Below, one piece after another: positions 51,686-51,757 of a DNA stretch of 51,757 nucleotides. The DNA lies in NCBI GenBank assembly GCA_002753735.1, contig PEAN01000027.1, positions 1 to 51,757 on the forward strand, read 5' to 3'. Positions within the stretch are counted from its first letter, which is position 1. Each line of letters opens with the position of its first letter. The DNA comes from Magnetococcales bacterium DCbin4 (GTDB taxonomy: Bacteria > Pseudomonadota > Magnetococcia > Magnetococcales > UBA8363). The notes under the pieces are model-generated. The model saw only the letters and a program-made list of their open reading frames with translations, ran no database searches and was not told the origin of the DNA. The translations under genes were made by a program, and so were the position numbers.

Positions 51686-51757
51686 TCGCAAAGAAAGCGA
51701 ATGTCCTGTCGTTTTCTTGCTCTCGGTGTATCTGCAAGCATCTGTGTGATATTACGC

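Overview
The window looks like chromosome of a GC-rich proteobacterium. HslVU with a short HslV propeptide, a short RNase D, a Bpt-type aminoacyl-transferase, long-form PstC and PstA with a DUF3333-like N-terminus, and a CheV all fit Alphaproteobacteria or the related Magnetococcia. That placement is an inference from gene content; no rRNA or tRNA gene was seen to anchor it.

Layout. 0.2-4.7 kb: an exosortase-type glycosyltransferase (minus), trpB-trpA (plus) and an AT-rich, foreign-looking methyltransferase. 4.9-11.8 kb: an unrecognised repeat-helical protein, then a plus-strand run of housekeeping genes: RNase D, a PTR1/FolM-like pteridine reductase with folB and folK, dapA, two small c-type cytochromes and smpB. 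11.9-19.5 kb: biotin synthesis on the minus strand. cheV-bioA forms one overlapping pair; bioF-bioH-like-bioC-bioB-(lipoprotein)-bioD forms a second, mostly ATGA-overlapping operon headed by a good BirA operator. 19.6-25.7 kb: bpt diverging from hslVU, a chemoreceptor and a DnaJ-related protein. 25.8-29.6 kb: a GAF-HlyD adaptor and a PqqD-like/M50 protease/HlyD protein, probably one envelope export or maturation pair. 29.7-33.7 kb: a probable defence island with a 1281-residue SIR2-domain protein and, just upstream, the decayed 3' end of a type I restriction hsdR gene. 34.1-38.4 kb: pstC-pstA-pstB-phoU. 38.8-46.1 kb: a giant lipoprotein with six cadherin-like repeats, an O-antigen ligase/PglL-like membrane protein and an exported protein. 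46.3-47.8 kb: a tandemly duplicated PD-(D/E)XK nuclease-like gene with a truncated third copy and a duplicated terminator. 48.0-51.5 kb: a methionine-array periplasmic protein next to a CopA copper ATPase.

A dispersed element runs through the whole window. It has near-perfect inverted arms, each containing the hairpin CTGGGGG-CAAT-CCCCCAG, outward poly-A/T flanks and a conserved AT-rich core. Full copies lie near 11.8, 25.0, 27.3 and 51.6 kb, with half or decayed copies at several other gene ends. Two full copies lie between convergent genes, which suggests a mobile bidirectional terminator.

Strongest leads: the stand-alone giant SIR2 protein; the GPGMMQG array protein beside CopA; the GAF-HlyD / PqqD-M50-HlyD pair; the dispersed inverted-repeat family; the nuclease-gene duplication; and the BirA box over the bio operon with an unexplained lipoprotein inside that operon.
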